Shown here one piece after another: positions 19,321-27,918 of a stretch of DNA of 64,000 bases. A program made the translations under genes and the position numbers. This DNA comes from Mycolicibacterium litorale (GTDB lineage: Bacteria > Actinomycetota > Actinomycetes > Mycobacteriales > Mycobacteriaceae). The notes under the pieces are model-generated. The model was not told the origin of the DNA, made no database searches, and saw nothing but the letters and a program-made list of their open reading frames with translations. The stretch's first letter is position 1; every line of letters begins with the position of its first letter. The DNA lies in contig CP019882.1 of assembly GCA_002007745.1 (NCBI GenBank), forward strand, positions 2,728,001 through 2,792,000, read 5' to 3'.

Positions 19321-19670
19321 CCGGCAGCCAGGCATCGCTGAGCCCCACGCTCGCCCACATCGTCGACCGAAATCAGGTGTGGCCCCGGATGGCCGCCAAG
19401 TACGGTGTGGACAATCCGGTACCGCCGTGGAAGACCAGCCTCGACGGGCTCTGCGACGCGATCGATCACGCGGTGTGCGACGCAGAGGTGCCGACTTTCA
19501 AGGAGCGGCGCGATGAGGAAGACGGTTTGTCCGCCACCGTGTATGCGGCGCTGCCCTACCCGGAGAGCCAGTTGGTGTCCCTTGCTCACTCCCTGCTGGT
19601 CCGCGGGGTGATCACCGAGGACGAATTGCGTCAACGGCTGTCGGTGATCCGGGCTCGACTGGAGGCCTGA
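19317..19670 (+). CDS. Nitrile hydratase activator/beta-N-terminal-like accessory protein
   Basis: 117 residues from ATG 19317, overlapping the alpha-gene stop (ATGA), so translationally coupled. It resembles the N-terminal part of NHase/SCNase beta subunits: PPWKTSLDGLCDAIDHAVCDAE, EDGLSATVYAALPYPESQLVSLAHSLLVRGVI read as consecutive motifs. Free-standing proteins of this kind act in characterised systems as metallochaperones or activators (NHase activator, SCNase P15K). Two Cys (LCDAIDHAVCD) may take part in metal transfer. Its presence completes a beta, alpha, activator operon. Confidence 0.75.
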   Translation: MTGSQASLSPTLAHIVDRNQVWPRMAAKYGVDNPVPPWKTSLDGLCDAIDHAVCDAEVPTFKERRDEEDGLSATVYAALPYPESQLVSLAHSLLVRGVITEDELRQRLSVIRARLEA

Positions 19671-19812
19671 CCGACGCGATGTCCTCTGATCGGGGGACGA
19701 CGATTCATCCGCGATGACAGCCGATCAGTGGATACCGGGGGCTGCGCCGGGCGACATAGTTGCGCTGAGTCGTCAAGAAAGCGGCGGCTCCCCAACTTTC
19801 TCAGGAGTGGCG

Positions 19813-20685
19813 ATGACGAGCCCCACCGTGGTGATTCCACACGACGAATGGACGCTTTCCCCGGAGTTCGGTGGTGAGCGCGCGTACTTCGCCCAACAGG
19901 GCAACGGGGTCTTCCGACCGGAGCCGTCGGCCGTGGGACGGGATGACGGCATGCTCAGCGGGCCTGCGGTAGCGGCTCTGGTGGCCTCGACTCTGGAGCG
20001 CAAATACGGAGCCGTCGGGTTCACCCCCGCTCGACTGACCATGGATCTGCTCAAACCGGCGCGAACTGTCGCGACCCGCACTCAGACCCGGCTGATCCGG
20101 CACGGGCAGCGCACTCGCACCGCCGAATGCGACGTCATGCAGGACGACTGGATCGTAGCCCGGGCGACCCTGCTGCAGTACCGCTGCTCCGCCGCCCCGC
20201 TCGGCGAACAGTGGAACCCCGAGCGAGGCTTCACCCCACCGCAGACCGCGGACGGTGACCTGCTCTACCTCAGCAGTGACGATTCACACTGGAGCCCGAT
20301 GGGCGTCGGCCATCACAACGCCGGGCACAAACGCGCCTACTACCGCGGCCCGGACGCGGTGGCAGGGTTGGCCGCCACGCCCTTCGTCCGGGCGGTGATC
20401 GTCGCGGCCGCGTCCACCAATCTGGTGACGAACCTGGGCAGCAACGGAATCGGCTACCTCAGTGGTGATCTCACGGTCGCTCTCACGCGCTCGCCGCGCA
20501 GCGATTTCATCGGCGTCCAGGCCGACACCCGTTGCTCGGCTGATGGGCTCTCGGTGGGCTGTGCGACGCTGTTCGACGAGATGGGTGCCTTCGGCACCGC
20601 GATGGTGACCGCGATGGCCGATCCCGCCGCGCGTATCGAAGCCGGGTCAGGAACCGTCCCAGTTGGCCAGCACCCGCAATCGTGA
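19813..20685 (+). CDS. Acyl-CoA thioesterase-like (tandem hotdog) protein
   Basis: 290 residues. ATG 19813 is chosen because AGGAG lies 5 nt upstream; the frame also opens earlier at 19714 without family similarity. The sequence has the tandem hotdog pattern of TesB-like 4HBT proteins: a first domain with GPAVAALVASTLERKYG and TPARLTMDLLKPART, and a second with GDLTVALTRSPRSDFIGVQADTR. Such proteins hydrolyse or bind acyl-CoA. The 3' end overlaps the convergent secreted-protein gene by 39 bp. Confidence 0.8.
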   Translation: MTSPTVVIPHDEWTLSPEFGGERAYFAQQGNGVFRPEPSAVGRDDGMLSGPAVAALVASTLERKYGAVGFTPARLTMDLLKPARTVATRTQTRLIRHGQRTRTAECDVMQDDWIVARATLLQYRCSAAPLGEQWNPERGFTPPQTADGDLLYLSSDDSHWSPMGVGHHNAGHKRAYYRGPDAVAGLAATPFVRAVIVAAASTNLVTNLGSNGIGYLSGDLTVALTRSPRSDFIGVQADTRCSADGLSVGCATLFDEMGAFGTAMVTAMADPAARIEAGSGTVPVGQHPQS

Positions 20686-22719
20686 CCACGGGATGTCGGT
20701 CATGTCGTAGTAGTCCCACGACAGCCCGGCGTTCGACCACACCGCACCCGGGTTCGTCGACGTGGCGTCCGGAGTGACTTCGAAGATGACAGCCATCGTC
20801 GCTCCGCCCTGATCCCCCACATAGGCTCCGTAGGTCTGCAGGGTCTTGGCGATCACCTTCTCGGCAGCGGAGATGCCCGCAATGGCGTCGACGTCGATGG
20901 ACGGGTCGAGCTGGATTCGAGTGCCTTCGGGAATCGGTGTCGTGACTCCGGCCATGTTGGTGCCGTCCGACTTCGTGGCCGGACCGGTGAACAGCGAACT
21001 GGCGAGATTGCTCGAGATGAACAGCGCGTGATTGATGCCGGTGTTGGCGGCCACCGCAGCACTGAATTCGGCCGCGGTGACCACGCCCGCGTACCGCGCG
21101 ATGTTGGTCCCCGTCGCCGAGCCGGTCTGGTCGACACCGTTGCCGCTGAGGTCGGTCATGCCGCCCCAGGCGCCTGACCACGAGTTGCTAGCACTGTCGT
21201 ACTTTGCTTGCCAGATACCGAATGCCTTGCCTGTTGTGGGGTCGAGGATGGCGATCTGGCTGTCCGCGCCGGATGGCAACTTGACGCCGGTCGGAATCGG
21301 AACTGAGTAGGAGCCGAACGGATCACTCCCCCACGGCTCGGTGAGAGTCACGTCGTAGCGCGGAGTGGAACTCGTGATCGCCGAACCTGAGATCAGGGTG
21401 ACTCCGTATTCGTAGAGATCGGCGACGTGCTTGGCATTGGCCGCGGACAGATATTTCACCCACGTGGCACTGTTGGTGGCCAGTACCGGGTTGGCGGGGA
21501 TCGGCTTCCACAACCAGTCTGCCGCCTGGAAGTAGGGCGGAGTCTCAGTGGAGGTGACGGCGCCGGCGACAACGGTGATCTTGTCCAACCGTAGGTTACG
21601 GTCCTTGGACGCCGACTGCCGAAGATCGTTGGTGAACGCGACGGTGATGGTGTGTGTGCCGGCCGCCACCGACACCGGGATCGTGTAATCGGCCCACGCC
21701 GAGGACGACACCGTGGTGGTGGACACCACCGCACCATCGATGGAAACGGTCATCACCGGTGCGCCACTGTACTGGTCGCCTCGGGCACGGATGACCAGTC
21801 CCGTCGCCGATGGGAGGGCGAGTGTCGCCGAGGCCGTCGAATTCGTGGATAGCAGAAGCGCTTTGCGGTTCGATGCGGAGGAGTCGTTGTAGACATTGCC
21901 CGCCTTGGCCGGCGTGAGCGTCATGGTCTCGGCTTCCAGCGTGACATTCGTCGACCCCGTCGCCGCACCGCCGGCCGTGGTGGTCGTGGCGGAAGTGGTG
22001 GTGCTTCCGGCGGTCGCCGCGAACACTCCGGTGGTCCTGGTCGAGAATCCGAGCAAGGACTCGAGCTCACGGCGGGTCCAATCCAGCAGCGCCATGATCA
22101 GCTGGGCCACCGGGGGCGCAGCGGGCGGCTTGATGCTGTGGACCATGTTCTCCAGTGTCGACATGGCGCGACCGATGGTCGTGGTCGCGACCGCAACGGT
22201 ATCTGCAACGCTGCTCGCGGTCGGCGACACCGGCGGGGCGACAGACTCGGCCACGGTGGCCGCGGCCGGCGTGGGGGTCGGGGTCTCTCGCCGCACTTCA
22301 CCCACCGGCGACGCCGAGGTCGACGTGGCGACCTGGCCACGTGACATGGTGCGCCGGCCCGCCTCAGTGGCCGGGGATATCGGTGCCCGCACCGACGTGG
22401 TGCCAGTGCGCGTCGAGTCTTTGTCGGTGGCTGAGCGCCGGCTCGACGGCGCCGGAGAGGGATGGCGCGCAGGTCGCGAGCCGCGTGCGGTCGCCGAACC
22501 GTCCTGCGCCGGCGCGGTGGCGGCCGGCGACTGTGCCGAATCCCTGGCGGCGGTGTCGGCATGCGCTGTCCCGAGTCCGGCCATTGCCGTGCCAATACCT
22601 AATGCGACAGCTAAACCGCCGATTCGGCCAATATAGGAGGCGTAAGAAACCGAAACGTTATTGGGTTTTCCGGGCACCCGCGACAGGGCTGCGCTCGACT
22701 GAGGTTCTCGTGCAGACAT
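20647..22719 (-). CDS. Large secreted protein with carbohydrate-binding module and unassigned C-terminal domain
   Basis: 690 residues. An extended signal region (SYIGRIGGLAVALGIGTAM, ending AHADTAARD near 60), of a type I recall from other large mycobacterial exported proteins, is followed by about 180 residues of Thr/Ala/Pro-rich linker. At about 258-387 lies a beta-sandwich resembling xylan-type CBMs (LEAETMTLTPAKAG, VIRARGDQYSGAPVMTVSID, WADYTIPVSVAAGTHTI). The C-terminal 300 residues (WLWKPIPANPVLATNS, VTLTEPWGSDPFGSYSVPIP, FGIWQAKYDSASNSW, NHALFISSNLAS) form one further domain that I cannot name; conserved Trp, Asp and His suggest a glycan-active enzyme. The start has a GGGGGGAC ribosome-binding site. 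Function inferred: polysaccharide binding or degradation outside the cell. Confidence 0.75.
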   Translation of the reverse strand: MSAREPQSSAALSRVPGKPNNVSVSYASYIGRIGGLAVALGIGTAMAGLGTAHADTAARDSAQSPAATAPAQDGSATARGSRPARHPSPAPSSRRSATDKDSTRTGTTSVRAPISPATEAGRRTMSRGQVATSTSASPVGEVRRETPTPTPAAATVAESVAPPVSPTASSVADTVAVATTTIGRAMSTLENMVHSIKPPAAPPVAQLIMALLDWTRRELESLLGFSTRTTGVFAATAGSTTTSATTTTAGGAATGSTNVTLEAETMTLTPAKAGNVYNDSSASNRKALLLSTNSTASATLALPSATGLVIRARGDQYSGAPVMTVSIDGAVVSTTTVSSSAWADYTIPVSVAAGTHTITVAFTNDLRQSASKDRNLRLDKITVVAGAVTSTETPPYFQAADWLWKPIPANPVLATNSATWVKYLSAANAKHVADLYEYGVTLISGSAITSSTPRYDVTLTEPWGSDPFGSYSVPIPTGVKLPSGADSQIAILDPTTGKAFGIWQAKYDSASNSWSGAWGGMTDLSGNGVDQTGSATGTNIARYAGVVTAAEFSAAVAANTGINHALFISSNLASSLFTGPATKSDGTNMAGVTTPIPEGTRIQLDPSIDVDAIAGISAAEKVIAKTLQTYGAYVGDQGGATMAVIFEVTPDATSTNPGAVWSNAGLSWDYYDMTDIPWSRLRVLANWDGS

Positions 22720-23054
22720 GCTGTCCCCCCATCCAATCGGCCGACGTCAGGCACCATTTCGCGAGGCGAACGGTGCTGCCGTTCCGGCGTCGTTGTCGCA
22801 AGCGCAAATTACCAATTACTCGATCCCCCGTCCTGTCGTTCATACAGAAAAGGTCAAAAGTCTCTATTCCGGTAACCTTCCATAATTTGCCGCAGTGTTA
22901 TTGGCGATAATTTCATTGGCCAATAAATGCGCCGTGTACAGGAAAACAATCAAGATCGTGCAAGTTCAGCAAACATTCACGCCGTCACCATGGCGGCCAC
23001 CACGTCTCGGTTGCGTCCGCCCGATGGCTGCGACGCCAGCCCTAGAGTGCACAC
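22720..23054. other. AT-rich intergenic region, no gene seen
   Basis: 335 bp between two divergent genes. The central part (about 22800-22960) is rich in A/T for this genome and contains a 10-bp palindrome ATTGGCCAAT near 22913-22922. It probably holds the promoters of the secreted CBM protein (leftward) and of the enoyl-CoA hydratase (rightward). No conserved RNA or ORF is visible. Confidence 0.5.
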
Positions 23055-23828
23055 ATGAGCCTCGTCAGCTATGAACTCGACGCGCACGTCGCGACGATCA
23101 CCCTGAACCGCCCTGAGGCGCGCAACGCCATCAACGGGGCGCTGCGCCGCGAACTCAACGCAGCCTGGGACCGGTTCCGTGACGACGAAGAGGCATGGGT
23201 GGGGATCCTGACGGCCACCGGTGAGGTGTTCTGTGCCGGTGGTGACCTGAAGGACGGTGAGGGGTCGGTCGGCACCTTCGGCGGGACGTTCTGGGAGAAG
23301 CCGACCGTCAACTCGTTCGAATCCGGTATGGAGCTTTTCAAGCCGACTATCGCCGCCGTCCACGGGCCCTGTGTCGGCTACGGGCTTACCGGCGTGCTGT
23401 TCTGTGACTTCGTCATCGCCTCTACCGCCGCCACCTTCTCCTTTCCCGAGGTCGCTCTAGGCATGCCGACCATCGTGGGCGCCATCCGGTTGCCGCACCG
23501 AGTCGGCTGGGCCAACGCGATGGAGTTGCTCCTGACCGGCAAGCCGATAAACGCCAACCGTGCCAAGGAGATCGGGCTGGTGTGGCGACTGGTCGAACCG
23601 GACGATCTGCTCGCCGAGGCACGGGCCTGGGCCCGCACACTGACCGAGGCGGCACCCCTGGCGCAGCGTGCCACCAAAGAGGTCGCGTGGCGCACAGCGG
23701 ATATGGGGTGGGTCGAATCGGTGCGATTCGGCGAAGTGATGCGCAAGGTGGCCGGCGCCACCGAAGACGTCAGCGAAGGTCTACAGGCGTGGCGCGAGAA
23801 GCGCCCGCCCCGGTGGAAAGCCCGCTGA
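23055..23828 (+). CDS. Enoyl-CoA hydratase/isomerase (crotonase family)
   Basis: 257 residues with the crotonase fold: ATITLNRPEARNAINGALRREL at the start, the first oxyanion segment FCAGGDLKDG, the second IAAVHGPCVGYGLTGVLFCDFVIAS, and the helix FSFPEVALGMPTIVGAIRLP. The two Glu of canonical hydratases appear in the EVALGMP region only in part, so hydratase versus isomerase activity is open. It adds water to or isomerises acyl-CoA in fatty-acid or side-chain degradation. Convergent with the FAAL gene, 29 bp between stops. Confidence 0.9.
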   Translation: MSLVSYELDAHVATITLNRPEARNAINGALRRELNAAWDRFRDDEEAWVGILTATGEVFCAGGDLKDGEGSVGTFGGTFWEKPTVNSFESGMELFKPTIAAVHGPCVGYGLTGVLFCDFVIASTAATFSFPEVALGMPTIVGAIRLPHRVGWANAMELLLTGKPINANRAKEIGLVWRLVEPDDLLAEARAWARTLTEAAPLAQRATKEVAWRTADMGWVESVRFGEVMRKVAGATEDVSEGLQAWREKRPPRWKAR

Positions 23829-23857
23829 CCTCCCGCGGATGCGCCGACGCTGGCGCA

Positions 23858-25713
23858 CTACCCGCCGAGTTGTCCGGCGAGGTACTGGTTGCGGCAGGCA
23901 CGCCGAGCCAGCTTGCCGCTGGTCGTGCGCGGGATGGCCCCCGCGGGCAGCAGCCGCACCTCAGCGGCTTCGATGCCGTGCCGGCGGTAGATCGCGGCCC
24001 GGATCGCCGCGATCGCCGCCTGAGGATCGCTGCGGCTTGTCCCGGCAGCCCGTTCGGCGATGATCACCAGCCGCTCTGTATTGGTTTCGCCAGCGGGACA
24101 GACGGATTCGCCAGCCGGAGCCGAAAACGCCGTCACGTACCCGCGGCGGACGATCGGCGAGGAATCGGCGGCGGTCTTCTCGATATCGTGCGGATAGAAG
24201 TTCTGGCCGCCCACCGTCACCAGATCGGCGAGGCGACCGGTGACGTAGAGTTCCCCGTCGAAATGGAATCCGAGGTCGCCGGTGCGCAGCCAGGTCGCCT
24301 CAGCCGGCACGCCGGTCGCGTGACTGCCGTGCTCCAGGCGACGAGAAAGCCTGGCGCCGAACGTCTGTCGACTCTCTTCGGGCAACCCCAGTAGCCGCGG
24401 CCGACGTTGTCACCGTGCAGCCAGATCTCGCCGATCTCACCGTCTGGCACTTCCGCCGCGCTGTCCGGATCGACCATCACCGCCCACTGGCTGCGGGCCA
24501 CTTGACCACAGGACACCTGCGCGACGGCGTCCGCGTCACCGGGTGCGACCCGCCGCGCATGCCCAGCGGCCAGTTGGTCACGGTCCAGATGGATCACACT
24601 GGCTCTGGCCGTCGGCGCGATGGTCGAGACGAACAACGTCGCCTCGGCGATGCCATAGGACGGCTTGAAGGCAGTGGGCGGCAAGCCGTGCGGCGCGAAT
24701 GCCGCATTGAACGTCGTGATGGCATCGATGCTGACCGGCTCGGAGCCGATGATCATCACGACGTTGGCCAGGTCGATGTCTTCGTCGGGCCCCGGTAGCC
24801 CGCGCTGCGCGGTCCATTCATATGCGAAATTCGGTGCCGCAGTGACGACATGGCCCTCGCGGGAGCCGGCGGACAGTGCGTGGATCCAGCGCCCCGGTCG
24901 TCGGATGAAGGCAGTCGGCGACAGCAACGTGGAGTGCCCGCCGTAGACCGTCGGGAATCCGATCATGGACAGTCCCATGTCGTGGTAAAGCGGTAACCAG
25001 CTGACGCCGTGGGTGTTTCGGTCTAACAGGTCGATCGAGAGGATCATCTGGATCAGGTTGGTGCCGACCGCGCGGTGGGTGATCTCAACTCCCACTGGTG
25101 GTCGCGTGGACCCCGACGTGTATTGCAGATGCGATACGTCGTCGACGTCGATGGCGGTCGGGGTGAACTCGTCCCCAGCGGAATCGGGGATGTCATCGAT
25201 GACCAGCACCTGTGGCCGTCGTCCCGGCGGCAGCTTAGCCAGGAAACCCGCGACGCCGTCGTGCGCGGCTGCGGTGGTGAGGACGACGGCCGGCTCGGAG
25301 TCGCCCAACGCGATGTCGAGACGTTCGGCGTGCCCGGGCAATTCGGGTGCGAACAGCGGCACCGCGATGGTTCCTGCCTTGATCGCGGCGAAAAACCCCG
25401 CGATGTAGTCGAGGCCCTGTGGGGCCAGGATCGCGACGCGGTCACCGGGATCTGCCAACCGCTGGATGCGGGCTCCGATGGCGCGCAACCGGCGACCCAG
25501 TTGAGCCCAGGTCAGCTCGATAGCCTCGCCGTGCGCCGAATGGCTGTGATCGAGGTACCGATAGGCAACGGAATCACCGACATTGGCGACGTTGCGCTCG
25601 ATCAGTGAGATGAGCGTCACGTCCGGTGGCAGCACCACCCCACCGTCGGCATCCAGGCAATCCTCGATGCGCAACAGACCCTCGGGTGGTGCCTGGGTGC
25701 GGCCGCGATCCAT
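23858..25713 (-). CDS. Fatty-acyl-AMP ligase (FAAL, FadD family), single-base frameshift
   Basis: ATP-dependent enzyme that adenylates fatty acids for transfer to acyl carrier domains. Motifs are the adenylation core YTSGSTRPPVGVEITHRA, SWLPLYHDMGL, the A5-type KPSYGIAEATLFVS, and LRTGDLGFHFDGELYVTGR with GGQNFYPHDIEKTA (C-terminal subdomain, ending in GAIPRTTSGKLARR). The frame is lost at a CCCC run (24386-24389): GRGYWG is followed by nonsense, and one added base gives LPEESRQTFGARL and the remaining 175 residues, total about 618, normal for a FAAL. The start is ATG 25713. No polyketide synthase or acyl carrier is adjacent, so the acceptor is unknown; a TesB thioesterase is divergent. Confidence 0.82.
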
Positions 25714-25816
25714 GACCGCAGTGTAAGCATCTCCAGGCCCGCTCCCGGTGGGTCCCACGCGGGTGCTGACCGGCTATCGTGGGTGCGATTTCGACCACTA
25801 CGACGACGGGGTGTGC

Positions 25817-26596
25817 ATGCCGAGTTGGATCGCGGAGTTGGTCCGGCTCGACGGCAGCGACCAGTCCTACCGCACGTCGGCCACCTTCGGTGCGGGTCCC
25901 CGGCTGTTCGGCGGGCTGATCGCCGCGCAGGCGCTGGCGGCCGCTGCGGCGACCGTCGACCCCGATCGCCTGCCGCAGTCGTTGCATGCTTATTTCATCA
26001 AAGGGGGCAGGATCGGTGTCGACATCGAATACACCGTGGAGCTCACCCGTGACGGCCGCTCCTTCAACACCCGCCGGGTGACCGCGGTGCAAGACGGAGC
26101 CGCGATTTTCGAGATGATGGCCTCCTTCCATCGCCCGGAGACCACCACCGACTGGCAGTGCTCGGAGCCGCCAGCGGTGACGCTGCAGGAGGCGGTTCCG
26201 CTTCCCGGACTTCCCGAGAAGTGGGCGGATCACTTCGAACTGCGGATTGCCCCCGGTGAGCCGGTCGACTGGCCGCGCCAGCCGTTCTGGTTTCGGACGC
26301 GCGAGCCCGTCGAAGATGATCCGGTGCTGCAGGCATGTGCCTTGACCTTCATCTCCGACATCGGTTTGGTGTCCGCAGGCCGCCCGCCCGGAGCCGAGCT
26401 GCCTGGCCCAGGTGGTGCGGCCAGCCTCGATCACGCGTTGTGGCTGCACCGGCCGACCGACGTACACCAATGGCACCTTTATGACGCGGCCGCCGTCAGC
26501 CACAGCGACGCGCGAGGTTTGGCGCGCGGCACGATGCGGCGGGCGGACGGCACGTTGGTGGCCAGCGTGGCCCAGGAATCGCTCTGGCGGTTGTGA
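25817..26596 (+). CDS. Acyl-CoA thioesterase II (TesB-like)
   Basis: About 259 residues with two hotdog domains. Landmarks are RLFGGLIAAQALAAAAATV and LPQSLHAYFIKGG in domain 1, and SLDHALWLHRPTDVHQWHLYD with GTMRRADGTLVASVAQESL in domain 2, typical of TesB. The catalytic Asp/Gln/Thr set is consistent with HALWLHRP and VASVAQE. It hydrolyses medium/long acyl-CoA. ATG 25817 or the GTG two codons earlier (25811) may start it. Divergent from the FAAL gene by about 100 bp, which may reflect joint control of acyl activation and release. Confidence 0.87.
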   Translation: MPSWIAELVRLDGSDQSYRTSATFGAGPRLFGGLIAAQALAAAAATVDPDRLPQSLHAYFIKGGRIGVDIEYTVELTRDGRSFNTRRVTAVQDGAAIFEMMASFHRPETTTDWQCSEPPAVTLQEAVPLPGLPEKWADHFELRIAPGEPVDWPRQPFWFRTREPVEDDPVLQACALTFISDIGLVSAGRPPGAELPGPGGAASLDHALWLHRPTDVHQWHLYDAAAVSHSDARGLARGTMRRADGTLVASVAQESLWRL

Positions 26597-26910
26597 TCCC
26601 CCGACTTCGCGCTGCGCTGCGCTATGTTCTGCGCCGTGCAGAGTTTCTCGGACCGACACCGCGCCGGAACACCGCGGCGACGCCTTGTTGCGCAGTCCGC
26701 TCACCGATGATGCGGTACTCGATGTGGCCGACATCGCACGTCGGACCACCTCGATCGGACCCCGGACGAACAGACAGCGCAGGGTGGGCCGCATCAGCTG
26801 GAAGCAGGGTTGGAAAACCGGTGTTTAAGTCGCGCCGAGTTCGGGAACAATGTCGCATTCGCTCGCGTTGACGCCACAGTCCACGCGGACCGATCTGAAA
26901 GGCACGGACC
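26597..26910. other. Intergenic region without a confident gene
   Basis: 314 bp. One frame (about 26680-26828, LLRSPLTDDAVLDVADIA...) and the frame from GTG 26634 (VQSFSDRHRAGTP) have coding-like composition, but neither is continuous with a plausible start. They could be a small decayed gene. The last 60 bp contain the promoter and leader of the DUF4193 gene (GAAAGGCAC just before its ATG). Confidence 0.35.
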
Positions 26911-27201
26911 ATGACGGTTGATTACGACGCCCCCCGGCGCACCCAGGCCGAGCCTGAGGAAGAATCCCTCGAAGACTTGGCAGGTCGGCGTAAAGATGCG
27001 GCTACGGCCGTCATCGACGTCGACGAAGGTGAGGCCGCGGATTCCTTCGAGCTGCCCGGTGCAGACCTCTCCGATGAGGAACTGACCGTGCGGGTCATCC
27101 CCAAGCAGGCCGACGAGTTCACCTGCAGCAGCTGTTTCCTGGTGCACCATCGCAGCCGGTTGGCCGACGCCTCCGCCATGATCTGCACCGATTGCGCCTA
27201 A
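26911..27201 (+). CDS. DUF4193 small acidic zinc-ribbon protein
   Basis: 96 residues, very acidic in the first two thirds (EPEEESLEDLAGRRKDAATAVIDVDEGE as overlapping motifs, SFELPGADLSDEEL), then VRVIPKQADEFTCSSCFLVH and a C-terminal ICTDCA, giving a CxxC...CxxC zinc-ribbon-like pair. It matches the actinobacterial DUF4193 family (Rv2699c-like in M. tuberculosis as I recall). Function unknown; the small size and strong conservation suggest a regulatory or RNA-polymerase-associated role, which is inference. It is followed by a very strong bidirectional terminator. Confidence 0.9.
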   Translation: MTVDYDAPRRTQAEPEEESLEDLAGRRKDAATAVIDVDEGEAADSFELPGADLSDEELTVRVIPKQADEFTCSSCFLVHHRSRLADASAMICTDCA

Positions 27202-27240
27202 GAGCTGCAACGTTGTTGGGTCCCAACGACTCTGCCAATG

Positions 27241-27280
27241 ACAAAGGATGCGGGGCCGGTTCCGGCCCCGCATCCTTTGT
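27241..27280. terminator. Strong bidirectional intrinsic-type terminator
   Basis: A perfect inverted repeat with 19-bp arms (ACAAAGGATGCGGGGCCGG and its complement) around a 2-base centre TT. It lies between the convergent DUF4193 and ripD genes; the A- and T-flanks (ACAAA, TTTGT) allow termination in both directions. Confidence 0.85.
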
Positions 27281-27301
27281 TATCGCAGGTGTTCTGGCTG
27301 A

Positions 27302-27796
27302 TTAGGCGATGACACGCACCAGGTAGGGAGCCAGGTCAGTGGTCCGCACCGGTGACACCGCGACCACGGTGTCGGTGACTTCGAGCATCTGCCCGTTCCC
27401 CAGGAACATGGCAACGCTTTGCGTGCCATCCGGGCCGTAGAAGAGCAGGTCGCCGGGCAGCGCCTGATCGGCGGTCACATGCTGACCAACCTTGTACATG
27501 TCACCGGAGGAGCGGGGCAGCTTGGCGCCCACGCCCGCGTAGACGTATTGGATCAGACCCGAGGAATCGAATCCGACCGTCGTCGCGCCGGGCCCCTTGC
27601 CCAGCGTCGGCCCGGTGATGTCGCCGCCTGCCCAGGAGTACGGGACCCCGCGCTGGGCGAGCCCGCGATCAATCACGATCTGGACGTACTGGTCGCGGCT
27701 GACCGGTGCGGCGGCCGCGGTGGCAGTCACCAAACCAGGGATCGCCAGCAGCATCGCCAGGCCGATCACGAAGGCGCACAACCTTTTCATCATCAT
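27302..27796 (-). CDS. ripD: RipD-type NlpC/P60 protein lacking the catalytic cysteine
   Basis: About 164 residues. A signal peptide (LCAFVIGLAMLLAIPGLVTA) is followed by an NlpC/P60 domain: RGLAQRGVPYSWAGGDI, VGFDSSGLIQYVYAGVG, LPRSSGDMYKVGQ, GDLLFYGPDGTQSVAMFLGNGQMLEV. The catalytic Cys expected in the DCSGL motif is Ser (FDSSGL), and the His of the HVGIYLG motif is replaced (QSVAMFLG). M. tuberculosis RipD (Rv1566c) shows the same loss and binds peptidoglycan without hydrolysing it, so the same role is likely. The C-terminal Pro/Gln repeat tail of RipD is absent. Three consecutive ATGs (27796, 27793, 27790) follow a GGAGAGGTGGAG; the exact one used is uncertain. Confidence 0.85.
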   Translation of the reverse strand: MMMKRLCAFVIGLAMLLAIPGLVTATAAAAPVSRDQYVQIVIDRGLAQRGVPYSWAGGDITGPTLGKGPGATTVGFDSSGLIQYVYAGVGAKLPRSSGDMYKVGQHVTADQALPGDLLFYGPDGTQSVAMFLGNGQMLEVTDTVVAVSPVRTTDLAPYLVRVIA

Positions 27797-27896
27797 CTCC
27801 ACCTCTCCGAGCGCCGCGGTGGCGCTATGCCACCGCGGAGCCACGACCATCTCCCCCGTGACTGCAACCCCGTGGAGCAAAGCCCCGCGCGTTAAC

Positions 27897-27918
27897 AGAA
27901 GTCACTTCTGTCACTTCT
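27897..27918. repeat. Palindrome and tandem repeat upstream of ripD
   Basis: AGAAGTCACTTCT (27897-27909) is a perfect 13-bp palindrome, and GTCACTTCT is repeated directly at 27901-27909 and 27910-27918. The position, about 100 bp upstream of the ripD start, and the structure suggest a regulator binding site. Confidence 0.45.

Noticed and set aside
26597..26910. A short gene between tesB and the DUF4193 gene
   Set aside because: Two coding-like frames are present, but neither has a start with similarity to anything I recognise, and the join needed is not a simple homopolymer correction.
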